In this document: positions 1 to 9,049 of the stretch, piece after piece
Layout of the letters: each line of letters starts with the position of its first letter
Position numbering within the stretch: position 1 is the first letter of the stretch
Source: Micromonospora kangleipakensis
GTDB taxonomy: Bacteria; Actinomycetota; Actinomycetes; Mycobacteriales; Micromonosporaceae
DNA length: 64,000 nucleotides
Direction of reading: 5' to 3'
Assembly: GCF_004217615.1 (NCBI RefSeq)
Contig: NZ_SHLD01000001.1
Coordinates: forward strand, 372,001 to 436,000
The notes under the pieces: model-generated
What the model saw: only the letters and a program-made list of their open reading frames with translations
The model's database searches: none
What the model was told of the DNA's origin: nothing
Program-made: the position numbers and the translations under genes

Positions 1-503
1 CCAGCTTCACCGACCGGCTGCTCGCCTGGCTGATCGACACCGCCGTGGCGAGCCTGCTGGCGATCGTGCTCTTCGTACCGTTCTTCGGCTGGATCTGGTA
101 CCGCATGTTCACCGAGATGCTGAAGGTCAACCCGGACGGGACGATGACCGAGCCCGACCCGGCGCGGATGATGAGCGACTTCGTCGTCCCGCTGCTGCTC
201 GCCGAGGCCGGACTGATCCTGGTGCTCTTCGTCTTCTACTGGCTCTACCACGTCGAGTACGCCCACCGGACCGGGCAGACGCTCGGCAAGAAGGCGATGA
301 AGATCCGGATCGTGCCGGTCGACCCGGCGCGGACCCTGACCCGGGGCATGGCGGGCAAGCGGTACCTGATCGAGTTCGTGGCCGGCTCGCTGGTTCCCTT
401 CCTCAACTACGTCGACGGGCTCTGGCAGGTCTGGGACAAGCCCTGGCAGCAATGCCTGCACGACAAGTTCGCGGGCACCGTCGTAGTTAAGGTTGCTCCG
501 TGA
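1..503 (+). CDS. RDD family membrane protein (5' end outside window)
   Basis: The reading frame is open from the first bases, so the true start lies upstream. Visible features are the RDD-type opening (DRLLAWLID), a second hydrophobic segment around residues 62-82, and the closing LHDKFAGTVVV typical of RDD domains. RDD proteins are small multi-pass membrane proteins of poorly defined, sometimes transport-related, function. The stop overlaps the GTG of the next RDD gene (GTGA), so the two paralogues are translationally coupled. Confidence 0.85.
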   Translation, partial: SFTDRLLAWLIDTAVASLLAIVLFVPFFGWIWYRMFTEMLKVNPDGTMTEPDPARMMSDFVVPLLLAEAGLILVLFVFYWLYHVEYAHRTGQTLGKKAMKIRIVPVDPARTLTRGMAGKRYLIEFVAGSLVPFLNYVDGLWQVWDKPWQQCLHDKFAGTVVVKVAP

Positions 504-1438
504 CAGTGCAACCTGGTTGGTACGTCGACCCCGCCGAGCCCGAGACCAGACGGTACTGGGACGGCGAGGGGTGGATCGGCGCGCCGATCCCGGTCGACGC
601 CACCCCACCCGAGGGCCCGCCGCCGGCCGAACCGACCCCGGCGCCCCCGGCCGCCCCGCCGTCCCCGGCCCCCGTCTCCGCCGGCCCCGGCCCCGGACCG
701 CACCCCGGTCACCCGGGCGCGGCGCAGCCCGGCCCGGGGCCCTGGCCGGGACCGGGGTACGCCCCCGGACCGGGGCACCCGCAGGGACCGCCGCCCGGCT
801 GGCCGTACCCGACCTGGCCGGGACGGCCGCCCGAGCCGCGCCCGCACGGGCTGCCGCTCGCCTCGTACGGCGTCCGACTGGTCGCCCGCCTGATCGACTT
901 CGGCATCCTGCTCCTGCTCAACGTCGCCGTGAACGGCTGGTTCGTCTGGCGCCTCATCGCTGAGGTCGCTCCGTTCTGGCAGGAGCTCTGGCGGCGGGCC
1001 GAGACGGGTGACACCACCACCGCGCCGCCACCGCCCGCCGGCGCGCAGACCGACGCGCTGTGGCTCGCCATCGTGCTGATCGCCGCCGCGCTGTGGTTCG
1101 CCTACGAGGTGCCGGCGATGGCCGCCAGCGGGCAGACCTTCGGCAAGCGGGTGATGCGGGTCCGGGCGGTGCCGATCGAGGCCGACCAGCCACTCGGCTT
1201 CGGGCGGGCGACCCGGCGGTGGAGCACCCTGGGCCTGCCCACCCTGCTCTGGTACTGCGCCGGCTTCGGGCTGCTGCTCCAGTTCATCGACGCGGTCTCC
1301 CCGCTCTTCGACCATCCGCTGCGCCAGGCGCTGCACGACAAGCGCGCCCAGACCGTGGTGGTCCAGGTCCCCCGCGGCAAGCCCGACACCCGTACCGCCC
1401 CGCGCGACCGCGCCAACCCACCGGGAGACACCCCATGA
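500..1438 (+). CDS. DUF2510 and RDD domain membrane protein
   Basis: 312 residues. The N-terminus (residues 4-25, PGWYVDP then YWDGEGW) is a DUF2510 module. It is followed by a long Pro/Gly-rich linker (about residues 30-115) and an RDD domain (about 120-290, with ARLIDFG, GQTFGKRVMRVRAVP and ALHDKRAQTVVV). The start GTG overlaps the stop of the upstream RDD gene and the stop overlaps the ATG of the aminotransferase gene, so three genes form a coupled operon. The biochemical role is unknown; the linker probably lies in the cytoplasm. Confidence 0.85.
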   Translation: MTVQPGWYVDPAEPETRRYWDGEGWIGAPIPVDATPPEGPPPAEPTPAPPAAPPSPAPVSAGPGPGPHPGHPGAAQPGPGPWPGPGYAPGPGHPQGPPPGWPYPTWPGRPPEPRPHGLPLASYGVRLVARLIDFGILLLLNVAVNGWFVWRLIAEVAPFWQELWRRAETGDTTTAPPPPAGAQTDALWLAIVLIAAALWFAYEVPAMAASGQTFGKRVMRVRAVPIEADQPLGFGRATRRWSTLGLPTLLWYCAGFGLLLQFIDAVSPLFDHPLRQALHDKRAQTVVVQVPRGKPDTRTAPRDRANPPGDTP

Positions 1439-2538
1439 CCGACACCGGACGTCACCAGCCGCCGCTGCGGCTGACCCGCGCCGACCTCGACGCGCTCCCC
1501 AACTACGTGCCCGGCCGGAGCCCGGCCGACCTGGCCCGCGAGCTGGGCCTGCCCGAGGCGATCAAGCTGGCCAGCAACGAGGTGCCGTACGGCCCGCTGC
1601 CCGGCGTGGTGGAGGCGGTCGCCGAGGCGGCCGCCGGCTCGCACCGCTACCCGGACATGGGCGTGGTGGCGCTGCGCCAGGCCCTGGCCGAGCGGTACGG
1701 CGTGGACGCCGAGCGGATCGCCACCGGCTGCGGCTCGGTGGCGCTGGCCGAGCACCTGGTCCGGGCCACCTGCCTCCCCGGCGACGAGCTGCTCTACTCG
1801 TGGCGGTCCTTCGAGGCGTACCCGATCATCGCCGCGACCAGCGGCGCGACCAGCGTGCGGGTGCCCAACGACGCCGGGCACGGCCACGACCTCGCCTCGA
1901 TGGCCGCGGCGGTGACCGACCGGACCCGGATGATCCTGGTCTGCAACCCGAACAACCCGACCGGCACCGCCGTGCGCAAGGCGGAGCTGGACCGCTTCCT
2001 CGACGCGGTGCCGGAGGACGTGCTGGTGGTGATCGACGAGGCGTACCGGGAGTTCGTCACCGACCCCGAGGTGCCGGACGGCCTGACCTACCTGGACCGG
2101 CCGAACGTCGTCGTGCTGCGCACCCTGTCCAAGGCGTGGGGCCTGGCCGGCCTGCGGATCGGCTTCCTCGTCGCCGCCCCGGAGGTGGCCGCCGCCGTCC
2201 GCAAGGTGGTCACGCCCTTCTCCACCAGCATGGCCGCCCAGGCCGGCGCGCTGGCCGCGCTGGCCCAGGCCGACGAGGTGGAGCGCCGGTGCGCGCTGGT
2301 CGTCGCCGAGCGGGACCGGGTCACCGAGGCGGTGCGCAAGTTCGTCCCGGACGTGCCGGCCAGCCAGGCCAACTTCGTCTGGCTGCCGTTGGGCGACCGG
2401 GCCGTCGAGTTCGGCAAGGCGTGCGAGGCCCGCGGCGTGATCGTCCGGCCGTTCGCCGGCGACGGGGTGCGGGTCACCATCGGCACCCCGGCCGAGAACG
2501 ACGCCTTCCTCGCCGCCGCCGAGTCGGCGCTGGCCTGA
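1435..2538 (+). CDS. hisC: Histidinol-phosphate / aromatic aminotransferase (PLP, fold type I)
   Basis: 367 residues, full length for HisC-type enzymes. The ATG at 1435 overlaps the previous stop (ATGA). The substrate-phosphate segment IKLASNEVPYG lies near residue 40, CNPNNPTGT near 165, and the PLP lysine is K233 in LSKAWGLAGLR. The enzyme transfers an amino group between histidinol phosphate or aromatic 2-oxo acids and glutamate. Because it sits outside any his operon and behind RDD genes, it may be the second copy used for phenylalanine/aromatic transamination (pat-like) rather than the main HisC; sequence alone does not separate the two. Confidence 0.85.
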   Translation: MTDTGRHQPPLRLTRADLDALPNYVPGRSPADLARELGLPEAIKLASNEVPYGPLPGVVEAVAEAAAGSHRYPDMGVVALRQALAERYGVDAERIATGCGSVALAEHLVRATCLPGDELLYSWRSFEAYPIIAATSGATSVRVPNDAGHGHDLASMAAAVTDRTRMILVCNPNNPTGTAVRKAELDRFLDAVPEDVLVVIDEAYREFVTDPEVPDGLTYLDRPNVVVLRTLSKAWGLAGLRIGFLVAAPEVAAAVRKVVTPFSTSMAAQAGALAALAQADEVERRCALVVAERDRVTEAVRKFVPDVPASQANFVWLPLGDRAVEFGKACEARGVIVRPFAGDGVRVTIGTPAENDAFLAAAESALA

Positions 2539-2566
2539 CCGGGCTGCTCGCCGCGACCCGACCCGG

Positions 2567-3820
2567 TCAGGTCGCGGTGAGCAGCACCGGCTCCGACATC
2601 AGGAAGTACGCCTGGTCGTCCGAGTCCGGGGTGGCCTGCTCCCGGACCCGTTCCACGGCGAGGTAGCCGTCCGCCGCGTACGCCCGCCCGGGCACCCAGC
2701 CCACCCCGTCTCGGCCGATGTCCATCGCGAAGCGGGACCGCCCGGCGCCGGTGCTCGGGTCGAGGGTGACCAGGTCGTTCCGCTCGGTCAGCAGGTGCAC
2801 CCGACCGGGCTGCGCGGCGATGATCCGCACCGGCCCGAGGTCGGCCCGCCGCCACAGCTCCTCGCCGGTCCGCGCCGACCGCCCGGTCAGCACCCCACCG
2901 GTGCTGCCGACGGCCCGTTCGCCGGCGAGTTCGGCGTCCGGCCCGTCCAGGCCGGGCGCGGCGACCGGCTCGCCGACCCCGACCAGCCAGCCCCGGCCGG
3001 CGTCGTCGCCGGGCCCGGCGGTCCGCAGCCCCCGGCACTCCGAGTGCCCGTCGACGCAGCCCACCGGGGTCACCACCAGCTCGTTCGCGCCGCCCGGGGG
3101 GCGCCAGCGGGTGCGTACCGCCCCGGTCGCCGCGTCCCGGAACTCGACCGTCGCCGGGCCGGCGCAGCCGTCCACGGCGATCAGCTCGCCGGTCGCGGTG
3201 GTCCCCACGTCGGTACGGCAGCCACCCTGGAGGTCGGCCCGCCAGAGCTGCCGGCCGTCGGCCAGCGCGAACCCGCCCACCTGCCGCCGGCCGGCGGCCA
3301 CCAGCACCGCGCGGCCGTCGGCGGTACGGGTGACGTGCAGCCCCGCCTGGTCCCAGACCGTCGACGCGAAGGTACGCCGGGGCTTCGGCACCGGCTCCGG
3401 CTCCGGCCCGTCCGCCCGCCAGGCGACCCGCCCGGTCCGGGCGTCCAGCGCCACGAGGGTCCCGTCGGACCAGCGGCTGACCACCGTGGTGCCGCTGGCC
3501 AGCACGCCGACGAGCTTCGCCGGCCAGCGCCGGTACGACCAGAACGGGGTGACCCGGTGCTTCCCGTCGACCGGCTGGTCGGCGTACACCTGGCGGGTGC
3601 CGGCGTAGACCCGGAGCCGGCCGTCCACGATCAGCGGGGCCACCGGCAGCCGGCCGATCACCCCGACCTCGGGGGTGGCCGCGGGCGGGTAGGCGCCCCG
3701 GGCGACCGTGCTCACCTCGGCAGGGGCGAGGACCCGGTAGACGACCGCGGCGACCGCGCCGACGGCGAGTACCGCCGCGAGCGCCGTCACGACCCGCCGT
3801 CGTCCCGTGGGGAACCCCAT
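2567..3820 (-). CDS. Membrane-anchored PQQ-type beta-propeller protein
   Basis: 417 residues. A single N-terminal membrane segment (about 9-30) is followed by an extracytoplasmic domain with repeated blade-like motifs such as LVALDARTGRVAWRAD, ADGRQLWRAD and TGRSARTGEELWRRAD, as in PQQ-binding-like quinoprotein propellers. No PQQ catalytic residues could be identified, so a structural or binding role is more likely than dehydrogenase activity. A GGAGG ribosome site precedes the ATG. It converges with the aminotransferase gene across 28 nt. Confidence 0.75.
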   Translation of the reverse strand: MGFPTGRRRVVTALAAVLAVGAVAAVVYRVLAPAEVSTVARGAYPPAATPEVGVIGRLPVAPLIVDGRLRVYAGTRQVYADQPVDGKHRVTPFWSYRRWPAKLVGVLASGTTVVSRWSDGTLVALDARTGRVAWRADGPEPEPVPKPRRTFASTVWDQAGLHVTRTADGRAVLVAAGRRQVGGFALADGRQLWRADLQGGCRTDVGTTATGELIAVDGCAGPATVEFRDAATGAVRTRWRPPGGANELVVTPVGCVDGHSECRGLRTAGPGDDAGRGWLVGVGEPVAAPGLDGPDAELAGERAVGSTGGVLTGRSARTGEELWRRADLGPVRIIAAQPGRVHLLTERNDLVTLDPSTGAGRSRFAMDIGRDGVGWVPGRAYAADGYLAVERVREQATPDSDDQAYFLMSEPVLLTAT

Positions 3821-3941
3821 GCCGCACCTCCGCCCGGCACCCTACCCAGCGGCGGCTCCAGGTCGCAGCGCGGCGCCAGACGCGCCGAGCTGGAGTTGCC
3901 CGAGAACCCCGCATCCCCCTGTCAGGTGGAGGCGGGTCGGG

Positions 3942-4424
3942 TCAGGCGGCCTCGGCGGAGGAGGCGGGGGCGACGGCGCGGGCCAGGTCGGCCAGGTCGC
4001 GCCGGAGGGCGCCCTCGACCGCGCGGGCGGCGAGGCCGCCGAGGATCAGGGCCAGCACCCGGCCGTACGGGGCGGTCGGCACCGCCTCCTGCTCGACGGT
4101 GACCTGGGTGCAGCCGCGCCGGCGCCGCTCGACCGTCCGCAGCGTCCAGGTGATCCGGTAGTCCACGCCGGCACCCCGGGAGCTGAGCACCAGCCGGTGC
4201 GGCGCGACGGCCTCCACCACGAGGAACTCCTCGGACTCCTCGTCGCCGCCCGGGCGGACCCGGGTCTCCCGCCAGGCGGTGCCGGCGGCGAAGCCCCCGG
4301 TGGTGAGCACCTCCACCGCGCCGACGCCGGAGAGCCAGCCGGCCCGGCCGGCGAGGTCGGTGAGGAGCCGCCAGACGTCGACGTCCTGCGCTTCGATGAA
4401 TGCGGTAACCGTCACCGTCGACAT
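3942..4424 (-). CDS. SRPBCC family protein (polyketide cyclase/START-like fold)
   Basis: 160 residues from the ATG at 4424, chosen because GGGAGGTG stands directly upstream; a longer frame to 4496 has no ribosome site. The sequence opens STVTVTAFIEAQDVDVWRLLTD and continues with the alternating strands and closing helix (ALRRDLADLARAV) typical of the helix-grip fold that binds hydrophobic ligands. No ligand can be assigned. It is a lone gene with its own ribosome site, upstream of the propeller gene on the same strand. Confidence 0.75.
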   Translation of the reverse strand: MSTVTVTAFIEAQDVDVWRLLTDLAGRAGWLSGVGAVEVLTTGGFAAGTAWRETRVRPGGDEESEEFLVVEAVAPHRLVLSSRGAGVDYRITWTLRTVERRRRGCTQVTVEQEAVPTAPYGRVLALILGGLAARAVEGALRRDLADLARAVAPASSAEAA

Positions 4425-4574
4425 GACACCTCCCGTGTCGTCCACGGTACGGCGCGTGAACGGGAAACGGGGAGCCCTCGGTGACATTTCCGCCACCGGC
4501 GCCCCGGGCGGGGCACCGGAGGACGGGTCGGTTCAGCGCCGGATCGCCCCGGCGCGGATCGCGGTGGGGCCGGT

Positions 4575-5774
4575 TCAGCGGGCGGGGAGGATGCTCCCGG
4601 TGACCTCGCCCAGGGCGATCGTGGTGCCGTCCGGGCCGGGCGCGGTGGCCGTGATGGTGACCGTGTCGCCGTCCTCCAGGAACGTCCGGGTGCCACCGTC
4701 GGCGAACTTGACCGGCTCGGCGCCGCCCCAGGTCAGCTCCAGGAACGAGCCGACCTGGCTCCGGTCCGGGCCGGAGACGGTGCCGGAGGCGTAGAGGTCG
4801 CCGGTACGCAGCGACGCGCCGTTGACGGTGAGGTGGGCGAGCTGCTGGGCCGGCGTCCAGTACATGGTGGCGAAGGGCGGCTCGCTGACCCGCTCGCCGT
4901 TCCACTCGACCGTCAGCCTGAGGTCCAGCCCGAGGCGCGGGATGTCGTGCAGGTACTCCTGCACCGGCGGGTCCTGGTCCGGGGCGGGCACGAAGGCGTC
5001 GGCCAGCGCGTCCAGCGGCGTCACCCAGGCCGAGACCGAGGTGGCGAAGGACTTGCCGAGGAACGGCCCGAGCGGCTGGTACTCCCAGGCCTGGATGTCC
5101 CGGGCGGACCAGTCGTTGACCAGCACCACGCCGAAGACGTGGTCGGCGAAGTCGGCCACCGCGACCCGGTCGCCGAGCACGCTCGGCACGCCGACCACGA
5201 AGCCGACCTCGGCCTCGATGTCCAGGCGTAGGGAGGGGCCGGTGGTCGGGCCCTGCGCGCTGGCCCGCTGCCCGCAGGGGCGGACCACCGGGGTGCCGGA
5301 GACCACCACCGTCCCGGCCCGGCCGTGGTAGCCGATCGGCACGTGCTTCCAGTTCGGCAGCAGCGGCGGCTGGCCGGGGCGGAAGATCTGCCCGACGTTG
5401 CCGGCGTGGTGCTCGGACGAGTAGAAGTCGACGTAGTCGGCGACCTCGAACGGGAGCAGCAGCTCCACCGCGCGCAGCGGCACCAGCAGCGGCTCCACCG
5501 CCGGCCGGTGGGTGGTGTCGGTGAGCAGCTCGGTGACCCGCTGCCGGACGGCAATCCACTGCGGGCGGCCCAGCGCCATGAAGTCGTTCAGCGTGGGCCG
5601 GCCGAGCGCCCCTGCGGCCAGCACCAGGTCGGCCGCCTCCGCGCCGGCCAGGTCCAGCACGAAGTCCCCGATCCGTACGCCGATCCGCGGCTCCTGCCCG
5701 CCGCGCCGGAACACCCCGTACGGCAGGTTCCGCACCCCGTACGGCGAACCGTTGGCTTCCGTCACCCAGGTCAT
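4575..5774 (-). CDS. fahA: Fumarylacetoacetase
   Basis: 399 residues. It hydrolyses fumarylacetoacetate to fumarate and acetoacetate, the last step of tyrosine/homogentisate breakdown. The N-terminal FAH domain is followed by the catalytic core with DFYSSEHHAGNVG, IGYHGRAGTVV and LDIEAEVGFVVG, which hold the metal ligands and catalytic His. The ATG overlaps the stop of the upstream uncharacterised gene by 4 nt, so both are made from one message. hmgA is divergent about 950 bp away. Confidence 0.93.
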   Translation of the reverse strand: MTWVTEANGSPYGVRNLPYGVFRRGGQEPRIGVRIGDFVLDLAGAEAADLVLAAGALGRPTLNDFMALGRPQWIAVRQRVTELLTDTTHRPAVEPLLVPLRAVELLLPFEVADYVDFYSSEHHAGNVGQIFRPGQPPLLPNWKHVPIGYHGRAGTVVVSGTPVVRPCGQRASAQGPTTGPSLRLDIEAEVGFVVGVPSVLGDRVAVADFADHVFGVVLVNDWSARDIQAWEYQPLGPFLGKSFATSVSAWVTPLDALADAFVPAPDQDPPVQEYLHDIPRLGLDLRLTVEWNGERVSEPPFATMYWTPAQQLAHLTVNGASLRTGDLYASGTVSGPDRSQVGSFLELTWGGAEPVKFADGGTRTFLEDGDTVTITATAPGPDGTTIALGEVTGSILPAR

Positions 5775-6628
5775 TGCTCGTAGCCCCCGTTCACCAGCCC
5801 CAGCCGGATCAGATCGGTCAGTGGTTCCTCAATGCTGCACGAGCCGTACCCGATCCAGAGCGGACGCTCCGCGTCGCGGTCGGCCCGCGCCCGCTCGACC
5901 AGCCGGACCGGGTCCGTGGCGGCGAGCAGCTCGGCCACCGCGTCCACCTCGGCGCCGTCGGTGGCGGCGAGCGCGGCGGCGAGCACGTTGACGAAGCCGT
6001 GGTGGGTGAAGCCGGTCTCCGGGTCCCGGTGTCGCACCGCGTGGTGCAGCCCGGCGGTCAGCTTGAACGGCAGCTCCCGGTCGCGGCAGGCGGAGATCAC
6101 CGCGGCCAGCTCGACCGGCGTCGGGAAGAGCTCGGCGGCCAGGCCGCCGGTGCGGAACTTCGCCGCCACCGGCAGCCCGCCGGCCCGCGCCTCGGCGACC
6201 GCGTCCAGCGCCCCCATCAGCCCGAAGGCCAGCGGGATCTCGGCGTGCACGGGGATGCCGCCCAGCCGCTCGGCGAGCTTGACCAGCTCGGCCAGGCCCG
6301 GCTGCGGGTCCTCGCCGCGCTTGGCGACGGCCGCCTCGACCTGCCGGGCGGTGATCCGGGGGTCGGCCTCGGCGAGCACCGCGTCGAGCTGGCCGATCGG
6401 CACGTCGCCGATGACGCCGACCGCCACCGGCTCGTCCGGGTCGAGCAGGTCGGGCAGCTCCGGCAGCGTCGAGGCGGGCAGCAGCAGCGGGCCGACCAGG
6501 TCGGCGTACCAGGCGCTGCGGTGCCGCCGGTGGGCGACCACCGCGTCGGGCAGCGCGGCGCTGCCGGGCGGGAAGACGGCGGCGTCGTCGACGAGACCGG
6601 CGAAGAGGCGGGGCACCTGCGTTGACAC
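5771..6628 (-). CDS. Uncharacterised protein coupled to fahA (homogentisate cluster)
   Basis: 285 residues, GTG start; the stop overlaps fahA (ATGA). I do not recognise a named family. No signal peptide or membrane segment is seen. Strand-like segments ending in polar residues recur (VAVGVIGDV, VHAEIPLAF, VAAKFRTGG, PFKLTAGLHHAVRH), which suggests a TIM-barrel-like enzyme with two strand-end lysines and a His pair. Its place between hmgA and fahA points to a catabolic role. The isomerase between these two steps is not otherwise present in the window, so it is a candidate for that step (inference). Confidence 0.7.
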   Translation of the reverse strand: MSTQVPRLFAGLVDDAAVFPPGSAALPDAVVAHRRHRSAWYADLVGPLLLPASTLPELPDLLDPDEPVAVGVIGDVPIGQLDAVLAEADPRITARQVEAAVAKRGEDPQPGLAELVKLAERLGGIPVHAEIPLAFGLMGALDAVAEARAGGLPVAAKFRTGGLAAELFPTPVELAAVISACRDRELPFKLTAGLHHAVRHRDPETGFTHHGFVNVLAAALAATDGAEVDAVAELLAATDPVRLVERARADRDAERPLWIGYGSCSIEEPLTDLIRLGLVNGGYEQ

Positions 6629-6669
6629 GAGACAAGAATTTACGGGACGCTACAAGGAACGGACAACAG

Positions 6670-6686
6670 CGTCCGATTATCGGACG
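6670..6686. promoter_or_regulatory. 17-bp palindrome between fahA operon and hmgA (candidate operator)
   Basis: CGTCCGA-TTA-TCGGACG is a perfect 7-bp inverted repeat with a 3-bp centre. It lies in the 94-bp divergent intergenic region, 37 bp upstream of hmgA and 42 bp from the start of the fahA operon, where one regulator could control both transcripts. The regulator is not encoded in the window. Confidence 0.6.
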
Positions 6687-6722
6687 TCACCGGCCGGAGA
6701 ACGCGACATATCGGGAGGCGAG

Positions 6723-7889
6723 ATGCCGTACTACCGTAGCGTCGGCGAGGTGCCCCGCAAGCGCCACACCCAGTTCCGCCAGCCCGACGGCAGCCTCTAC
6801 GCCGAGGAGCTGGTCGGCCAGGAGGGCTTCTCCTCCGACTCGTCCCTGCTCTACCACCGGCACGCGCCGACCGCGATCGTCGCCGCCGAGGAGTTCACCC
6901 CGCCCGGCTTCACCCGGGTGCCCAACCTGCCGCTCAAGCCGCGCCACCTGCGCACCCACAAGCTCGACGGGGCCGGCGCGGACCCGGTGCTCGGCCGGCA
7001 GTACCTGCTCGCCAACGACGACGTCCGGATCGCGTACGTGCTGGCCGACCGGCCGTCCCCGCTGTTCCGCGACGCCACCGGCGACCACTGCCTCTACCTG
7101 GAGTCCGGCTCGCTGCGGGTGGAGTCCCCGTTCGGCGTGCTCGACGCGGTGGCCGGCGACTACGTCATCATCCCCACCTCAACCATCCACCGGCTGGTGC
7201 CCACCGGCGACGAACCCGCCCGGCTGCTCGCCGTCGAGGCCGCCGGCCACATCGGCCCGCCCAAGCGCTACCTCTCGGTCCGCGGCCAGTTCCTGGAGCA
7301 CGCGCCGTACTGCGAGCGGGACGTCCGGGGGCCGGACACCCCGCTGCTGGTCGACGAGACCGACGTCGAGGTGCTGGTCCGGCACCGGCGCGGTTGGACG
7401 AAGTACGGCTACGCCCACCACCCGTTCGACGTGGTCGGCTGGGACGGGCACATGTACCCGTGGGCGTTCTCCATCCACGACTTCGAGCCGATCACCGGGC
7501 GCATCCACCAGCCGCCGCCGGTGCACCAGACCTTCCAGGGCCCGAACTTCGTGATCTGCTCGTTCGTGCCCCGCAAGGTGGACTACCACCCGGACGCCAT
7601 CCCGGTGCCGTACAACCACCACAACGTCGACTCCGACGAGATGCTCTTCTACACCGGCGGCAACTACGAGGCCCGGCGCGGCTCCGGCATCGAGCAGGGC
7701 TCGATCTCGCTGCACCCGTCCGGCTTCACCCACGGCCCCCAGCCGGGCGCCGCCGAGCGCTCCATCGGCGTCGACTTCTTCGACGAACTGGCCGTCATGG
7801 TCGACACCTTCCGGCCCCTCGACCTCTGCGACGCGGCATCGGCCTGCGAGGACTCCGGCTACGCCTGGACCTGGGCGCGGCGTCCGTAG
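6723..7889 (+). CDS. hmgA: Homogentisate 1,2-dioxygenase
   Basis: 388 residues; the ATG follows GGGAGG. It is a cupin-fold Fe(II) dioxygenase that opens homogentisate to maleylacetoacetate. The C-terminal metal region is visible as YNHHNVDSDEMLFY followed by SLHPSGFTHGPQPG, which supply the His/Glu ligands. It is shorter than the roughly 430-residue proteobacterial and eukaryotic enzymes, as in other actinobacteria. It is divergently transcribed from the fahA operon and shares a palindromic intergenic site with it. Confidence 0.92.
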   Translation: MPYYRSVGEVPRKRHTQFRQPDGSLYAEELVGQEGFSSDSSLLYHRHAPTAIVAAEEFTPPGFTRVPNLPLKPRHLRTHKLDGAGADPVLGRQYLLANDDVRIAYVLADRPSPLFRDATGDHCLYLESGSLRVESPFGVLDAVAGDYVIIPTSTIHRLVPTGDEPARLLAVEAAGHIGPPKRYLSVRGQFLEHAPYCERDVRGPDTPLLVDETDVEVLVRHRRGWTKYGYAHHPFDVVGWDGHMYPWAFSIHDFEPITGRIHQPPPVHQTFQGPNFVICSFVPRKVDYHPDAIPVPYNHHNVDSDEMLFYTGGNYEARRGSGIEQGSISLHPSGFTHGPQPGAAERSIGVDFFDELAVMVDTFRPLDLCDAASACEDSGYAWTWARRP

Positions 7890-7895
7890 CCACGA

Positions 7896-7915
7896 TCGGG
7901 GTCGCGAAACCCCGA
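7896..7915. terminator. Hairpin between convergent hmgA and TPR gene
   Basis: TCGGGGT and ACCCCGA form a 7-bp stem with a 6-nt loop in the 33-bp gap between two converging genes. There is no clear U-tract on either strand. Confidence 0.45.
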
Positions 7916-7922
7916 CCACCGG

Positions 7923-8948
7923 TCAGCGCAGGGAACGGGCGAAGACCGCGAGCTCGGCCAACGCGGCGGCGACGATCGCGGCGACCAGCGGCCACGGCGT
8001 TCCGACCAGCGCGTAGAGCAGGAGCAGCACCGGCCCGGCGGCCACCGCGTAGACCGCCAGCGCCAGGCTCCGGTCGGAGCGGAGCAGGCCGGGCAGGATC
8101 ATGCGGAGCAGCCCCGGCACCCGGGTCGAGTGGCGCCACACCACCAGCGCCCCGCCGAGCGCGGCCAGCGCGGCGAAGACCCGGGAGAAGCCCGGCCCGG
8201 CCGGAGCCAGGAAGGCGACCAGCACGGTCGCGATCAGCGACCAGCCGGCGCCGTAGAGCACCAGCCGGCGCAGACCGTCCGAGATGGTACGACGAGTGTC
8301 GGTCCCCGCCGGGTCGATCGCGGCCGCCTCGACCAGGTGCTCCAGCGCTTCGGCGTAGCGGCGCTGCTCCAGCCGGATCACGCCCATGTCGTGCCGGGCC
8401 ACGGCCAGCTCCGGGTCCAGCCGCAGCGCCTCCCGGTAGGCCCGTTCGGCGAGGTCGTACACCTCCAGCCGGGCCGACACCAGACCGAGCACCAGGTGCG
8501 CCTGCGGCTCCTCCGGGGCCAGCTCGACGCCCCGCCAGGCGGCGTTGAGGGCCTGCTGCCCGTTGCGCGAGCCGGCCAGGATCGCGGCGGCGCTGCGCTG
8601 GGCGTACGCGTCGGTCGGGCCGAGCGCCAGGATCTCGTCGGCGGTCCCCGCGGCGGCCTTGAACTCGCCCAGGTCGACCAGCGCGAACCCCCGCGCCACC
8701 AGCGGCGGTACGGCGCCCGGGGCGGCGGCGACCGCGGCCTCGGCGGCGGTGAGCGCCTCGGTCGACCGGTCGGCGGCGAGGTGCACCCGGGCCAGCATGG
8801 TCAACGCCTCGGCGTTCGCCGGGTCCAGGGCGACGGCGAAGCCCAGCTCACCGGCGGCCTCCTCGTAGCGGCCCAGCTCGGCGAGGAGCTGCGCGCGCTG
8901 AAGGTAGCCGTCAGCGGCGGACTGGTCGGGGGCGGCGTCACTCGACAT
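7923..8948 (-). CDS. TPR repeat protein with C-terminal membrane segments
   Basis: 341 residues from the ATG at 8948. Residues about 12-215 carry tandem tetratricopeptide repeats (for example GRYEEAAGELGFAVALDPANAEA and YDLAERAYREALRLDPELAVARHDMGV). They are followed by roughly four hydrophobic segments (about 220-335). It is probably a membrane-anchored scaffold facing the cytoplasm. A TAGGCT hexamer at 8956-8961 lies one base further from the start than the exact leaderless spacing, so the message is nearly leaderless. No partner can be assigned. Confidence 0.8.
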   Translation of the reverse strand: MSSDAAPDQSAADGYLQRAQLLAELGRYEEAAGELGFAVALDPANAEALTMLARVHLAADRSTEALTAAEAAVAAAPGAVPPLVARGFALVDLGEFKAAAGTADEILALGPTDAYAQRSAAAILAGSRNGQQALNAAWRGVELAPEEPQAHLVLGLVSARLEVYDLAERAYREALRLDPELAVARHDMGVIRLEQRRYAEALEHLVEAAAIDPAGTDTRRTISDGLRRLVLYGAGWSLIATVLVAFLAPAGPGFSRVFAALAALGGALVVWRHSTRVPGLLRMILPGLLRSDRSLALAVYAVAAGPVLLLLYALVGTPWPLVAAIVAAALAELAVFARSLR

Positions 8949-9049
8949 CCCGGCGAGCCTAGTCGCCCTCCCCCGGGAACGCCGATCGCCGCCGCCCGGA
9001 ACAGCCGCCACCGCCGATCCGACCGTCCAGCCGATCGGCGGAAGGCCGG

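Noticed and set aside
2088..3914. 608-residue minus-strand frame over the aminotransferase and propeller genes
   Set aside because: The composition is Arg/Gly/Ala-rich, it overlaps two supported genes in other frames, and no motif is seen.
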